64,000 nucleotides of DNA from Aralia elata (Eukaryota; Streptophyta; Magnoliopsida; Apiales; Araliaceae), in contig CM068384.1 in the NCBI GenBank assembly GCA_034770075.1, positions 96,808,720 to 96,872,719 on the forward strand, read 5' to 3'. Within the stretch, counting starts at the first letter, position 1. Each line of letters opens with the position of its first letter. Below the pieces are notes generated by a model, which was not told where the DNA came from, made no database searches, and saw nothing but the letters and a program-made list of their open reading frames with translations. Below, piece by piece: positions 25,290 through 37,237 of this stretch. Made by a program: the position numbers and the translations under genes.

Positions 25290-25612
25290 TATCTGCGACC
25301 GCCTATTAGCGACCGCATGCGGTCGCCGATATCTATCAGCGACCGGATACGGTCGCTGATACTAGTCGCAGATTTTCTGGTCGCTAGCTGTACATCCGCG
25401 ACCAACATCAGCGACCGCATTATCAGCGACCGACAATAGCGACGGAGCCGGTCGCCAGTTTGTGTCAGGTCGAGTCAGCATTTAGCGTGACGTGGAGTCA
25501 CATGTCCGCGACCGGTATTAGCGACCGGAAGCGGTCGCTAATTAAAAAAAAAAAATTCGTTTCCGGTCGCTGAAAGGTAATAGCGACCGCACGCGGTCGC
25601 TGATACTAAAAT
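25290..25612. repeat. CACTA subterminal motif array (left)
   Basis: Around a dozen copies of GCGACCG or CGGTCGC in both orientations, several as palindromes (GCGACCGCATGCGGTCGC). In En/Spm such subterminal motifs are the binding sites of the element's own second protein. Confidence 0.85.
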
Positions 25613-25937
25613 TTTTTTAAAATTATTTTGCCTGTTTTGTTGATTTCCCAAAAAACAAAATCTGTTTTGTACCTGCTTTATATCCCAACATACAGTAATA
25701 TCTAAAAATAAACTAGCATCCATACAAATCCATCGATCCATTACAATAAGACCAACACAATATATATAAACATCCACGCACGTATAAACATAAACAAGTA
25801 CCGTCTCGACCAAAATTTATATACAAATGTCATAACGTACAATATAAATATGTCCGTACATTCAGTTGGTAAAAAGGAAAGAATAATACAAATGTAGAAC
25901 AAATAAAGATCAAGAGAATACAAATATCTGGGCCGCA

Positions 25938-27578
25938 TCAAATATCGTCCAAATGGGGCTGCAACAAAAGAATAAAATATATTAAATATATAGTATATAT
26001 ATTGATACTGGTATGAAAGTTAAATATAAAAACAAAAAGCTAAACTAAACATGTATTATTGAATGTAAAGCTAAACTAAACATGCAAAGCTACGTTCATA
26101 TAAATCTAAACATAAAACTAAATAATGACAAGAGTACCTCATCCTCATCCTGATCATGTTGTGCTGCTCTCGCCACTGCATCTGCTAACTCTTCAGGACT
26201 CAGAGACTGCAGATGCCTGCCAAGTGTGAGAAGAAGATTTCGATCTTGACATATTGCTCTCACATAGTCAGCAGGAGTGTGCAGCGCCGGATGACATGAG
26301 GACTGAGTAGACTGACTACCAGAGCTACCTGTGCCACTGATAGTCGGTCGTCGTCGTTGTCCTTGGCCTTTCACGTAATTCTTCTTCACAACTGACGCCC
26401 TTTCCCATAGCTCTTGATCAATCGGCGGTCGCGGGGTGCCTTCAGGATATCGCTCGTTCATTAGGCTCTTATAAGTGTCCTGTCAACATGTTTAAAATAT
26501 AATAGTTAAACATAAATATAAAATGCTTAAGAATGACGTAACAATTTAGAAACATATCAAAGTTATAAAAATAAATTACCGCTAACTGCACAGCCTCAGG
26601 CAAACCATCGCGGGTGGCCACATACACATCTAGCCAATTAATAGACTGCCCCTGAGACTAAGCCTCCTATAAAACATGCTCGTATATTAATATGTAAACA
26701 TGCGACATACTAAAACTAATTATTGAGATTTGCAAAATACGTACCCGTGCAGCAATATGCTGTAACTGAGATATACTGCCGCCCCTATATGTGCCTTTTG
26801 CCTTGTCGCCTTCAGGTGGTCCTGAGGCTCTGTTAGTGGCGGCAGTCTTGCGTCTTTTCACCCAGCTCTCAGCGCGCCACTGCTCACACATCTCAGCCCA
26901 TATAGGCTGCGTGCACCACCAAGGGCTATGTTCGTGCATATACTGTTCACCCTCCCCTGGATGGTCGATCTGTGCATTATGCAGGGCTTTCTGCCGTTCC
27001 TTATTCAAGTTATCTTTAGTTCGGACGGCGCACTTTTGCCAAAACAATGTCTGTACTACTGAAGATTGTGCGTCGTCCCATCTATACCGCTTCTGCAAAT
27101 AAAACAACAATAATAATGTTAAGACAGTGATAATATAATCCAACATTAGTACACAATATTATTGCACTAATTATATTATCTGTCAGAATTAACAAAAATT
27201 ACCTGAAATTCAGCCCACACTGCATCCTTGTGGGCGAGAGGTGTTGCGGCCCACGTAATTACTGGCGTAGGCCAGTTCTGTAAGCATAACTGTGAAATGC
27301 ACTTGACAATCTTGGTATCTTGGAAATCACTACAATATACAACAATTTTTATTAAAACTTATTAATTTTATTATACTATTTAAAGTAATTTACATTAGTA
27401 TATAAGTACGAGCTTGGTAATATAAAATGCTTATATGTAATAGGTTGATAACGTACGTGCTATCAGGAGGAGGTCTAATCTGTATAAGAATCCGGTCATC
27501 CGGATTAGCCGGGGCCTTCGGGATATGATTAGGCCCCCGACCCAAGCCGCGCTTTCTTTGCGCTGCTTCAGAAGACAT
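25938..27578 (-). CDS. CACTA accessory protein, Transposase_24 (Ptta/En/Spm) type, six exons, apparently intact
   Basis: Start at 27578 (MSSEAAQRKRGLGRG). Exons by GT..AG sites and frame: 27578-27457, 27329-27203, 27092-26745, 26657-26580, 26479-26138, 25958-25938, about 345 residues in all. Exon 3 carries the family core (KRYRWDDAQ, CAVRTKDNLNKERQ, a W-rich block, HIAARV); exon 4 reads NWLDVYVATRDGLPEAV; exon 5 opens with Y..L..ERYP and has a basic QRRRP patch and an acidic tail. Using the earlier acceptor (exon start 26666) would add an in-frame TAG, so the later acceptor is chosen. In En/Spm the second gene makes a DNA-binding protein that recognises the subterminal repeats; assigning that role here is by family and context. 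All six exons stay open, unlike the neighbouring transposase. Confidence 0.75.
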
Positions 27579-27775
27579 CTATAAATTACAAATTCAAGAT
27601 GTTATTATAAGTTATATGACATTACATATACAAATGAAATGACAATAATGACACGTAATTGTATGAAATAGTTAACTACGACAACTATAAATGAAAGGTA
27701 CATAAACATGACAAGGATATAGAGAGCATGTATATATGTAATTGTATGTAATACAAGTAAAACTAAACATACATT

Positions 27776-30700
27776 TTAGTTATAATCGTTGTCTGAGTCA
27801 GAATCATTTCGTATATGTATTGGAGATTCATAACCATCATCTTCTTCAGATTCAGATTCAGTTTCTGTGTCAGTCAATAACTCTTCCTCTTCAGTATCAA
27901 TGTCATCTGGTATAGCAAGTGACACGGGATCCAATTCATCAGGTTCATCTCCACCTTCTAACTGGTTTAGTTCATTATTGTCCTCCACATTTATTACAGG
28001 AGGTCTATGTAAGATCTCCTCTTGATAGAACTCCCCGTCTACTAATTGAACACGACTGCGCGAAGGAGTATGAATTACAACTTGCCAATCTGCAGGCGGT
28101 CTATCCCTTTTCCTAACAGGACTAGGAGTGTAATAAACTTGTACTGTTTGAGTTGGCAACACAAATGGTGCGTTAACGTACGTGGACCTATGGATGTCAA
28201 TATCCACGATTCCATGTCGATCGACACGTATCCCTTTTTCTGAATCAAACCAACGATACTTGAACAAGTTAATCTGTCCCCCATAAGTACCCTTGTACGA
28301 CAACTCCATGATTTTCTCCAACTCCCCATAAAAGGCACGACCAAGCTCATTGTAACAATCACCTTGAACACACACTCCAGTGTTAGTTGTTCTTTTACCG
28401 CGAGCATATGCCTTTGTATGAAACTCACAACCATTTATTTTGTAACCATTGCGGCTGACTTGGTCCCTGTCTGGGCCCATAGCTAGGACTTGTACATTTG
28501 GAGGAATCGTTCCCTCATTAAGAGCCTACAAAAATTCGACTAAATTAAATGAATTCATAAATTAATACTATATATGTCGTGCTTAATTTAATTTACTTAC
28601 TTTGTCTTTTAGCCAAAGTACAAATTTTTTATCACGACTGAGTTGAATATCTTTATCAGTGATGCCGGGCTCAGTTGCTTTTAACTCGTCATCGTATGAT
28701 CTATACATGATTATAAACATTAACATATAAATATCCCAACATTGCAGGTTAAGATATAGGTCCAATAAATATGACTGAGCTCGTATACCTCACAAATTTG
28801 TCAATCTCCTCGCAATTGAGAAGAATGTAAGTATGTGCAACATGTAATTCTTTCTCAGAGAGGAATATACGCTTCCCTTTTCCATAAGCGCGACCCGGTA
28901 GACCAAATACAGAAAGTCGACCATTTAGATCAACATTGCCCCCATCATCATGTCTCGGGACTCGATTGGCCTTTGTCAAGACTTCGTCGGGAAAATAGTC
29001 TGAGACAAACATAGATATCTCATCGAAACTGTATGCCTCATATATCGACCCCTCGACGTAAGCTCTATTCTTCACCTTCCTCTTAAGGTTTCCCATCACC
29101 CTCTCGAAAGGGTACATCCATCTATATTGAACTGGACCACCAACACGAGCTTCATAGGGTAGATGGATTTACAAATGCTCCATGGAGTCAAAAAAACCAG
29201 GTGGGAATATCTTTTCAAGCTTACACGTGATCTCAATGATGTTCTTCTCAAGTACAGACATGTCCTTTTCGTTTAACGTTTTTGAACATATGTCTTTGAA
29301 GAAACGACTAAGTTCAGTCCAAGCATCCCATATTGGTTTATCAAGCAAGTCCCGAAATGCTATAGGCATGAGTCTCTCCATGAACACATGGCAGTCATGA
29401 CTCTTCATCCCTTGTAATTTTCCACCTGTGACACACCTTGCAATGTTTGAGGCATATCCATCTGGTAGTTTCAGAGACTTAATCCATGTGCACACATCTT
29501 CAACTTGCTTTTTGGACAATGTGTACCTTGCATGCGGTTTGACCATCCGACCATTAGGAGAATCATAAAGTTCTAATCCAAGCCGCTTACAAATATCTTT
29601 CATGTCCAAACGTGCCTTATCATTATCTTTCGTCTTGCCCGAAACACTCATCACGGTGTTAAACACATTGTCGAACACATTCTTCTCAATATGCATCACA
29701 TCTAGATTATGACGAATCAAATTTGTAGACCAATAAGGCAGTTCCCAAAAGATGCTTCTCCGAACCCAATTGTGAGACTCGCCAAACCCATTGATTATGT
29801 TTGAGGCAACAATCTTACCGAATGGGATGACTGGTAGGTTCATCACACGGTCACGCATCTCCGTCCCCGACAATCGCGGTGCAGGCATATCATTCTCTAC
29901 TTTTCCCTTTCCTGAAGTGTTCTCTATTTCTCCGAAACGGGTGGTCTACCGGCAAGAAACGACGATGACAGTCAAACCAGCAAGGCTTTCGACCTTTTGA
30001 TAGATTGAAAGACTTTGTATGCTCCATACAATACGGACAAGCCAACTTCCCGTGTGTACTCCATCCAGCTAACATACCATAGGCAGGGAAATCACTTATA
30101 GTCCACATAACCGCTGCCCTCAAGTTGAAATTTATTTTCGTGGAAACATCCCAAGTCTGTACTCCATCCTCCCACAATACTTTCAACTCGTCTATAAGAG
30201 GTCTCAAGTAAACATCTAGGTTCTTTCCAGGACTCTTGGGACCAGGAATCACGAGTGAAAGAAACAAGTATGGTTGTTTCATACACATCCAAGGAGGCAA
30301 GTTGTACGGAGTAACAATCACAGGCCAGCAGGAGTACGGAACAGCTGAGTAGCCGAACGGGTTGAATCCATCAGTGAACAAGCCAAGCCTCACATTTCTA
30401 GGTTCCAATGCAAACCCAGGATGTGCTAAGTTGAAATCTTTCCAAGCCTGCCCATCTGCGGGATGGTTAAATTCTCCATCTTTAGCTGGAGATTTCGCAT
30501 GCCAAGTCATATGTTCAGCTGTTCTTGAAGACATGTACAGCCTTTTTAGCCGATGCGTAATTGGAAAATACCTTAAAATTTTAAAAGGTATATTTGTCTT
30601 TTTTGTAGTCACACCCTCTTTATTTGGCCTGAACCGATCATGACTGCAAAACGTGCACCTTGTCTTTTGTTCATTTTCCTTATAAAACAACATGCAATCG

Positions 30701-31362
30701 TTCGGACATGCATCGATCTTTTGGTATCCAAGACCCAACTTCTTCACCATTTTCTTACAGTAGTAGTAGTTATTGGGCAATTTTTCATCGTTAGGCAACA
30801 TACTCTTAATGGCCTTCAAGAGCGACTCAAAACACTCATGGCTCATGTTATGATCAGCCTTGATGTTATGTAATGTCGCCACTGCAGATAACGTAGTGTG
30901 CTTGGTGCAACCATGCCATAACGGGTCGCTACCCTCGTCTAACAACTTAAAGAACGCTTTGGCATCAGAATTCATAGGTTGCTCTCTTCCTTGTTTCCAA
31001 TCAAAATCTGGCCCTGCAATATCATGAACCATGTCATTCATACGATGGGTACTGCTACCCGGATTGTGTACTTGTGCAATTCCACTATCTCTTCTTTGCC
31101 CATGTGCCCACCAGCATTCTTCGTAATTTTTCATGAACCCAGAAACAAGTAAATGATAGTTTACCATGTCTCTGTCCATATAATTTACATTCTTACACTT
31201 CAAACAAGGGCATCTTATCTTGTTCTGACCATTCACACATTCCGGGTGAGTATACGCATAATCCAGAAACACTTGACAACCAGTTCTAAATTCAGCTGTA
31301 GCACCTATCTGGGCACTTGACTTTCGACGTCTCATCCAACTACGGTCTGAATAGAGGTCCAT
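27776..31362 (-). pseudogene. TNP2-type CACTA transposase, broken by a frameshift and a stop
   Basis: Starts MDLYSDRSW at 31362. Inferred exons: 31362-28789, 28700-28601, 28525-27776, about 1140 residues if open. Order: Transpos_assoc-type N-terminus with C-x-C-x2-C (CPCLKCKNVNY) at about residues 50-60; Transposase_21 core (CPNDCMLFYKENE; DGFNPFG, YSCWPVIVTPYNLPPWMC, the D/E-rich catalytic region); DUF4218-type region (YPFERVMGNLKRKVKNRA, near 29110); DUF4216-type C-terminus (28480-28100; NGYKINGCEFHTK); acidic tail. One extra base in the A-run at 29901-29904 (minus strand AAAA) shifts the frame, and TAA at 29171-29169 interrupts MEHL..IHLPYE. The enzyme would cut and paste the CACTA ends; this copy should not make a full-length product. 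Confidence 0.9.
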
Positions 31363-33279
31363 GATACCACGGTACCTACTACAGACAAGAAATATTTTAT
31401 TCCCCTTGTTATAGATTTACAATTCAACCCAATGCCATTTATAATGCTTATAAATACGTACAGATGTATGTACATATATAACATGAGTGTGCATCATAAA
31501 TGCTTATTCGGGAATGGAATGAGGATACATACCAAAACAAATTTACACAGCATGAAATCGACTACCCAAAGGCATGATATATTGTTGTGGATCTTAACTT
31601 AGAATGAGGTATGGTCCTATGCCATCCTACATATGTAATTGACATCTGCACCAGCCTAAAGACATTAGATGGAATAGGGGTGGAATATGAATCATTGCAT
31701 CATGCATGGTCTGCATATGCATTGGGACAAGCTACATCATTACATCATTTTTTTTGCATATATATGTAGCTTTCATTATAAATATACGCCTCTGTTCAAT
31801 TACCCGACCAACGAAAAAAATTCGCCAGAGTCTCCCCTATAATATGGACTATCCACATGCACGAGGGCATGCATATATGGCCATTTATAGGCACCCAAGA
31901 CACAACCCAAGAGAAATATACAAATTCCCAATATAATAAGACCAAAACATAGGCTGATGTAGAACACAAAAGCACAAGTGTACTACAAACTACGAAAATC
32001 ATGGTATTCTCCATGGTCATTAACAATTCAATGTTTTTGTAAAACAAACAAAATCTCCGAATTCCTGCAATTTTTAAAATATGTCATAGTTAGATCCCAG
32101 CAAACTAACATCACATCATTAGTAATAGTACCGATAAGGCTATAATAAATAATATACTCAAACTGGAAGTGGAACCCAATTCCCATTCCATATCAAATCA
32201 TCCAGTTAGTTAGATCTCAGCCCTTTAACGCATTATCTAGTAAGGGAAATTTAACCACAATGTGAGTAAATAACTAATAAATCCCTTATAATAAAAACCC
32301 CATTTTAATAACCCAATCATAACTAGATTTCACCCATTCTCCAATAATTTCAAAAATTATTCTACTAACAAATAATAAGAACAAAAAATTGAAAAAAAAA
32401 GAAGAAGAAAAAGAATCACACTTCTGTATCTCAACTTTTTTGGCCTATCTTCATGTACAGAGAATAATATTAATTCACTATACTGCAATTAAGAAATATA
32501 TATAGAAAATACGAAGAAAAATCACAAACCCTAATCTTCAAATTACACCATATATATAGAGAGAGGGACACACACGTGAACTACTCACCTACATATATAT
32601 CCGAAGAAAACAAACATAATTTCAGTTCCTTTAATTGACTTGCTACCTAACAAACCAAAAGTATATTTGGCTCATTTGACAGTGATAGAACTAGCTAGCT
32701 AAAAACAATTTTATGTATATGCTACTGGTCATATATATCCAATTAATTTGCTCCACATGCATTATATAGGTTTTCTGATACTAGAGGAATCTTCAGGCAT
32801 TTTATCGTCATTTTTGGGATAATGATCCAACAAGTTGGAGAATAAAACTGTTACAGAATAAATACAAAGGAACTGAAATCAGATGAGAAACTGACCTGGA
32901 CAGAGGAGTTCGGAGAGGAAAGGGTGTGTTTGATAATACGATGGAGATTAGAATGAAGGAGATTATAAAGATTTCGACCACTTCTCAGTACATACTAATC
33001 AACATGGATTCAGTTTCCTTCCTCAGTGGAATGCAAACATGCACAACCTTTAATTATGCAAGAAAAAGTGTAGACAGAACAAATTAGACGCAGGCAAGGG
33101 CGGTGAAAAACAAGGAATCAGTGAGTTCTTACCTTAGCTCGGTGGGGTGCAGGCGAGAGCGGTGGCGGCGGTGGGCGGCGATGGTGCAGGCAGTCTTCTC
33201 TCCCTTTCCCTCTCCCTCTCCCTCTCTTCTTCTTCTTCTGTTCGACTGATTTAGGAATTAGGATTAAAATACATCACCG

Positions 33280-33545
33280 GCCGCTAATAGCGACCGCGTG
33301 CGGTCGCTGATTTTTATTGACGTGGCGGTATTAGCGACCGCGAGCGGTCGCTGTTTATAATCGGTCGCAGAAAACATCTCCGCCAAACATTTGCGCCAAA
33401 TTTCAGGCGGTATAATTAAATCAGCGACCGAGTAGCGACCGCATGTGGTCGCTGATATTACCTAGCGACTAGATTAACATGCGGTCGCTATTACGAGCTT
33501 TAGCGACCGAAAATGGCGGTCGCTGAAAGTCTTGGTCGCTGTTGG
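33280..33545. repeat. CACTA subterminal motif array (right)
   Basis: Ten or so copies of AGCGACCG / CGGTCGCT in both orientations directly before the terminal repeat, matching the left array. Confidence 0.85.
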
Positions 33546-33565
33546 GCCATTTTCTTGTAGTGGTA

Positions 33566-33625
33566 TAAGATTATAAGGGTTTGAGTCTATCCGACAACAA
33601 GAAGTCAAAAATTTAACAAATGCGA
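33566..33625 (+). repeat. tRNA-derived SINE, 3' part with box B
   Basis: GGTTTGAGTC at 33578-33587 fits the box B consensus GGTTCRANNCC with small changes. It continues the sequence broken at 25271. See the 25234-25271 entry. Confidence 0.5.
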
Positions 33626-33667
33626 TTCAAAAGATTAAAAGGTATATTTCCCTTAAATTCCCTTATA

Positions 33668-34260
33668 ATTTCCCCTCGTTAGAAGGTATGTTTCCCATAG
33701 GTTATTTACTAGTTCCCCCTCATTCAGTGGTGTATCCAAAATTTATATTAACGGTGATCACTCTTATAACTAAAAATAATTAAAAAAATTGATATGTAAA
33801 AATAATAATTAATATAATTTACCAAATATAATGTTCATTAAAAATAAATTAAAATCATTACAAAATTATTTCAAGGACCAATTTATTGATTTTTTTTTCA
33901 CAATGACCTTATTTTCAATGATATCAAATAATCAAGTGCAATTAAATTTTGTACAACTTGGGGCAGTTGCCGGGGAAGTGGTGGCTGGTGGTGACTTGTC
34001 TTTCTATTTATTATTCTATTTCTATTTTTTTAATGGGTGATCACACTTTATCAGAATATCTTTACTTAGTTAAAGTTTTTATGAATTTAGGGGTGGTCAA
34101 ATGACCACCCTTGCACCCCTCTAGATACGCCCCTATCCTCATTCATTAGAAGATATGTTTCTATTAGATTTCTTCTGAGTTCCCTCCTGGTCCAAGATAT
34201 ATATGTTTCTCTTAGATTTTCTTCTAGTTTTTTTCCTGATCTCTTTCCTAGACTCTACCG
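33668..34260 (+). repeat. Minisatellite of about 45 bp, three to four diverged units
   Basis: With the MITE at 33725-34136 removed, the units CCCCTCRTTAGAAG..ATGTTTC..TTAG..TTTCTTCTAGTT repeat in tandem at about 33670, 33718+34137, 34187 and 34234. The MITE inserted inside the second unit. Confidence 0.6.
33725..34136. mobile_element. hAT-like MITE, about 410 bp
   Basis: The ends AGTGGTGTATC and GATACGCCCCT form an imperfect terminal inverted repeat of the common plant CAGTGGCGGATCC class. CCTCATTC lies on both sides (33718-33725 and 34137-34144), an 8-bp duplication as expected for hAT. Inside it is AT-rich and non-coding. The start is 33725 or 33726 because the C can belong to either. Confidence 0.75.
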
Positions 34261-34319
34261 GCCTAAGTTCCTTAAAATTGAAATGTGTCCTTAATAGTGT
34301 AGGTTCTCAAGAAAAAAAA

Positions 34320-35533
34320 GTATATTAATAATCTTTGGATGATTGGAATTTTCCTTTTTGTCAAACCCTACAACCAAAAGTATGTTTATAGGATATAACT
34401 AAACTCCAAAAACAAAATTTGGTTTGACTCTGTAACAGTTTGTCACACTGTCGCCTTGTGGTTTCGGAAGTCGGCAACGCTTTCCTTCGTTATTATCTAT
34501 AGAAAAAACCCCTCTATTTCATCTCAATTTAGATGTTATGTCCTTTCCTTTGTTTTATTTTTATTATCTTCTTCATATTAAAATTTATTTTTTCACATCT
34601 AATATTGAAAAACATAATTAAGAATATCATATTTAATTGTGTCTTCCGCAAATTATAATTTTCTAAAAAATATGAACACAAAATGGAGTACTCCTTTTGA
34701 CTTAATGACCCAAAAAAACCCCTTAAAGGATAAAAAAGTAAAAATTATTTTGTTAAAAACTTGCTTGTTCAACATTGACTTGCATCATAAGCAAGTTAAA
34801 AGTTGAACATTATTTGAACATAAAAAACTTCAAAGTACTGGAGTTAAAATGTAATTTTACCAGACATTGTGCATGCATATGAAAAATGAATGTCCACAAT
34901 CAGTCGCTGTTAAGTATTGTCCCTTCGATAGCGATATATGATATGCACTAAAATATCATGTTTGGTACAAAATATTTAATATGCAAGACAACAAATGAAG
35001 TGATTGCATAATCATGTGGTGAATTACATGACCTATTTACTAACCCTATAAATATAATTGAACCTTTACGTGAGAAATATATTGTAATGCCATTTGTTCT
35101 CTCAAATTCTACTCTCCATTATTAATATTTCGAGAAAAATATTAGTTTTAATTAATCCAAAATTTTGGTTAATTACTACTTTAGATTATGTAAACCTAAA
35201 ACTAGTGTATTTGGTAATAATATGATCATCCAATGGTAGGTAATTTTGGTGGATCAAACCATTGATGATATCACCTACTAAAAGTTATAAATTAAATGCT
35301 TTAATGATATGCCTCAACTCATTTACATTGCATCTATTAATTACATTTCATTATGGGATTTTTATTTGTATTTGGTTCATCATTAGGCAATTTAATCATT
35401 CATATTGAAGGTTAAGAGAGCACTCGAAAATTAAACTAAAACACAACGGTTGTGTTTGGGATTTGGAAATGCTTGGGGAAGAAAAAGTAAGGTAAATAAA
35501 AATAAAAAGGAAATTTTTTATAAACACACACAG

Positions 35534-35567
<34 letters not shown>

Positions 35568-36935
35568 TTGAAATTAAAATATATAGAGAAATAATTCATA
35601 ACACGTATTTGCTATGAACTATAATAAGGCAAATACTATCTATAACGTCCAATTTATATATCAACAGCTAAGATTAAAAATGCTACTATCATGACCCATT
35701 TACAAAAATACCCCTCAAATTTAGGTTTTATTATTTAAGGTTTAGAGTTGATTATCTAAAATTTAGCATTTAGGGTTTAGAGTTTATTTAGTAAACTTTA
35801 GGGTTTATTAATTATTCAATTTATTCAATTAGACTATGAGAGTACCTATTGATTAGGATGACAATATATGGCTAATATGAGAGTGACTATTCAAATTTGA
35901 AATTAGAGGCGCACAAATTTCAATTATAAAAAAGACATGATGATATTGGATTCATAAAATATAGATTCTCATCTCCATCCACCTGCTAGTATTACTAATG
36001 GATGATTTAATATAATACAATTATATAACTGAATCAAGGGACATGTTAGTAATTATGATATCTGTTACTAATGCTAGCGGATTCTGTTAGTAATAGTGAC
36101 AGATGATAGGCTTATCCTTTAAATCTGTGTCATTCTAAATTAAAATAGATAGTGTAAGATCTGTTTGCCCTAAATAAGTCATAACAAATAGTTGCTATGG
36201 TTTAAAATGAATGGTGTAATATACTATTTATACTTATAAAAATCTAACTGTATTTCAAATTTCAAGTATATTGATACTAAATATATTTTGATGATGATAG
36301 TTTTAATTTTGTCCACCTTCACCATCGGATATTAAGTGCTCGGAAAGACCAAAGATTAATAATAAATATGCCGAGAGGTTGCCTCTAGATCCACCTTTGA
36401 TGATAAAGTCAATAATTAACTATGTATGGAAACTTTAGGAATATGAGAGTGTGTGTATATACGTACGTACCAAAGATTTCCGTGTATTTATAGGCATATA
36501 TTAGGTTAATAGATCGAGATAGGTTCAAGTCTGTTGGATAAGAGAACTTAAATGATCAAAGTCTATCCCTTTCATGTTTGACACGATGTTGAACTCTTGG
36601 CGATCAAGATAGTGTCACCTAAGGCTAAGGTCAGGCAGTGGCATATTCGAGCCTAAGACCCAAGTTGGAATATGCAGTCCTAATAAGTCCTCTTAGCTTA
36701 TTTATAATGAGGTGAGAGAGTATATACCATACTATATTTATGGCCGTTGATGATGAACTTAGGCTTGAGCCCTTCTATCTAGGCCACATTTTAAGGTCGG
36801 GCATTAAGAAGACTAGTCGAAAATTGACACCCTATTTGGGTTGTGATGCCTTAAAAAAACCCCACTTCCTTAGCTCTTCCGGGATACATTGGTGCATTTG
36901 AACCTAGTTGAAAGTAACTCGGATAAGTTAATATT
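34320..36935. repeat. Diverged non-coding repeat unit A
   Basis: Starts ATCTTTGGATGATTGGAATTTTCC and ends near GGGATACATTGGTGCATTTG. Its second part (35125-36935) is repeated at 36936-37386 plus 53739-56400, and its first part (34320-34920) recurs at 56505-57990. Parts also match 8115-8400 and 24700-25220. No protein; a CA/TA microsatellite lies at 35525-35568. It behaves like an old tandem segmental duplication. Confidence 0.7.
35525..35568. repeat. CA/TA microsatellite (counterpart at 53936-53986)
   Basis: CACACA run followed by a TATATA run, at the same relative place in both repeat units but different in length. Other simple repeats in the window: TG at 6737-6754, ATT at 7363-7396 and TA at about 57437-57465. 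Confidence 0.9.
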
Positions 36936-36984
36936 GCGAGAAAAATATTAGGTTTGATTAATCCAAAAGTTCAATTAATTACTA

Positions 36985-37237
36985 CTCTCTCCGTTCCTTC
37001 TAATTTACTTGTCTTTTTAGAGAGTGAAATTTGTTCCTTTTTACTTGTCGTTTATAGATTTCATGAAAGTATTAATGACTTACTTTATCATTTCTTTATC
37101 TTTCATCTTTTTCAATGAATTTTGAAGGATAATATTGAGGTTATACGCTCATTTTAATCAATCAAACAAAGCATTAATTACATTTCTTAATCTTTATGTT
37201 TTCTCTTAAAATGTCAAGTAAAAAGGAACGATGGGAG
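36985..37237. mobile_element. Stowaway-type (Tc1/mariner) MITE, 253 bp
   Basis: Begins CTCTCTCCGTTCC and ends GGAACGATGGGAG, the plant Stowaway terminal signature, with a TA duplication at 36983-36984 and 37238-37239. Unit A (ATTACTACTTTAGATT) shows the empty site. Non-coding. Confidence 0.9.

Larger units (their letters stand above)
25272..33562 (-). mobile_element. CACTA (En/Spm) DNA transposon, complete, 8.3 kb
   Basis: Starts CACTACAACAAAA and ends TTTTCTTGTAGTG, so the terminal inverted repeats are CACTACAA(C/G)AAAA. Both sides carry the 3-bp duplication GTA (25269-25271 and 33563-33565). Subterminal arrays of AGCGACCGC / GCGGTCGCT flank two minus-strand genes: a TNP2-type transposase and a Transposase_24-type gene. 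31400-33120, upstream of the transposase, is non-coding and probably holds the promoter and a leader intron. 33190-33240 is CT-rich. Confidence 0.95.

Noticed and set aside
25238..33590. A functional tRNA gene with box A and box B
   Set aside because: The boxes are 8.3 kb apart because of the CACTA insertion, the rejoined sequence does not fold convincingly into a cloverleaf by eye, and a SINE explains the motifs better.
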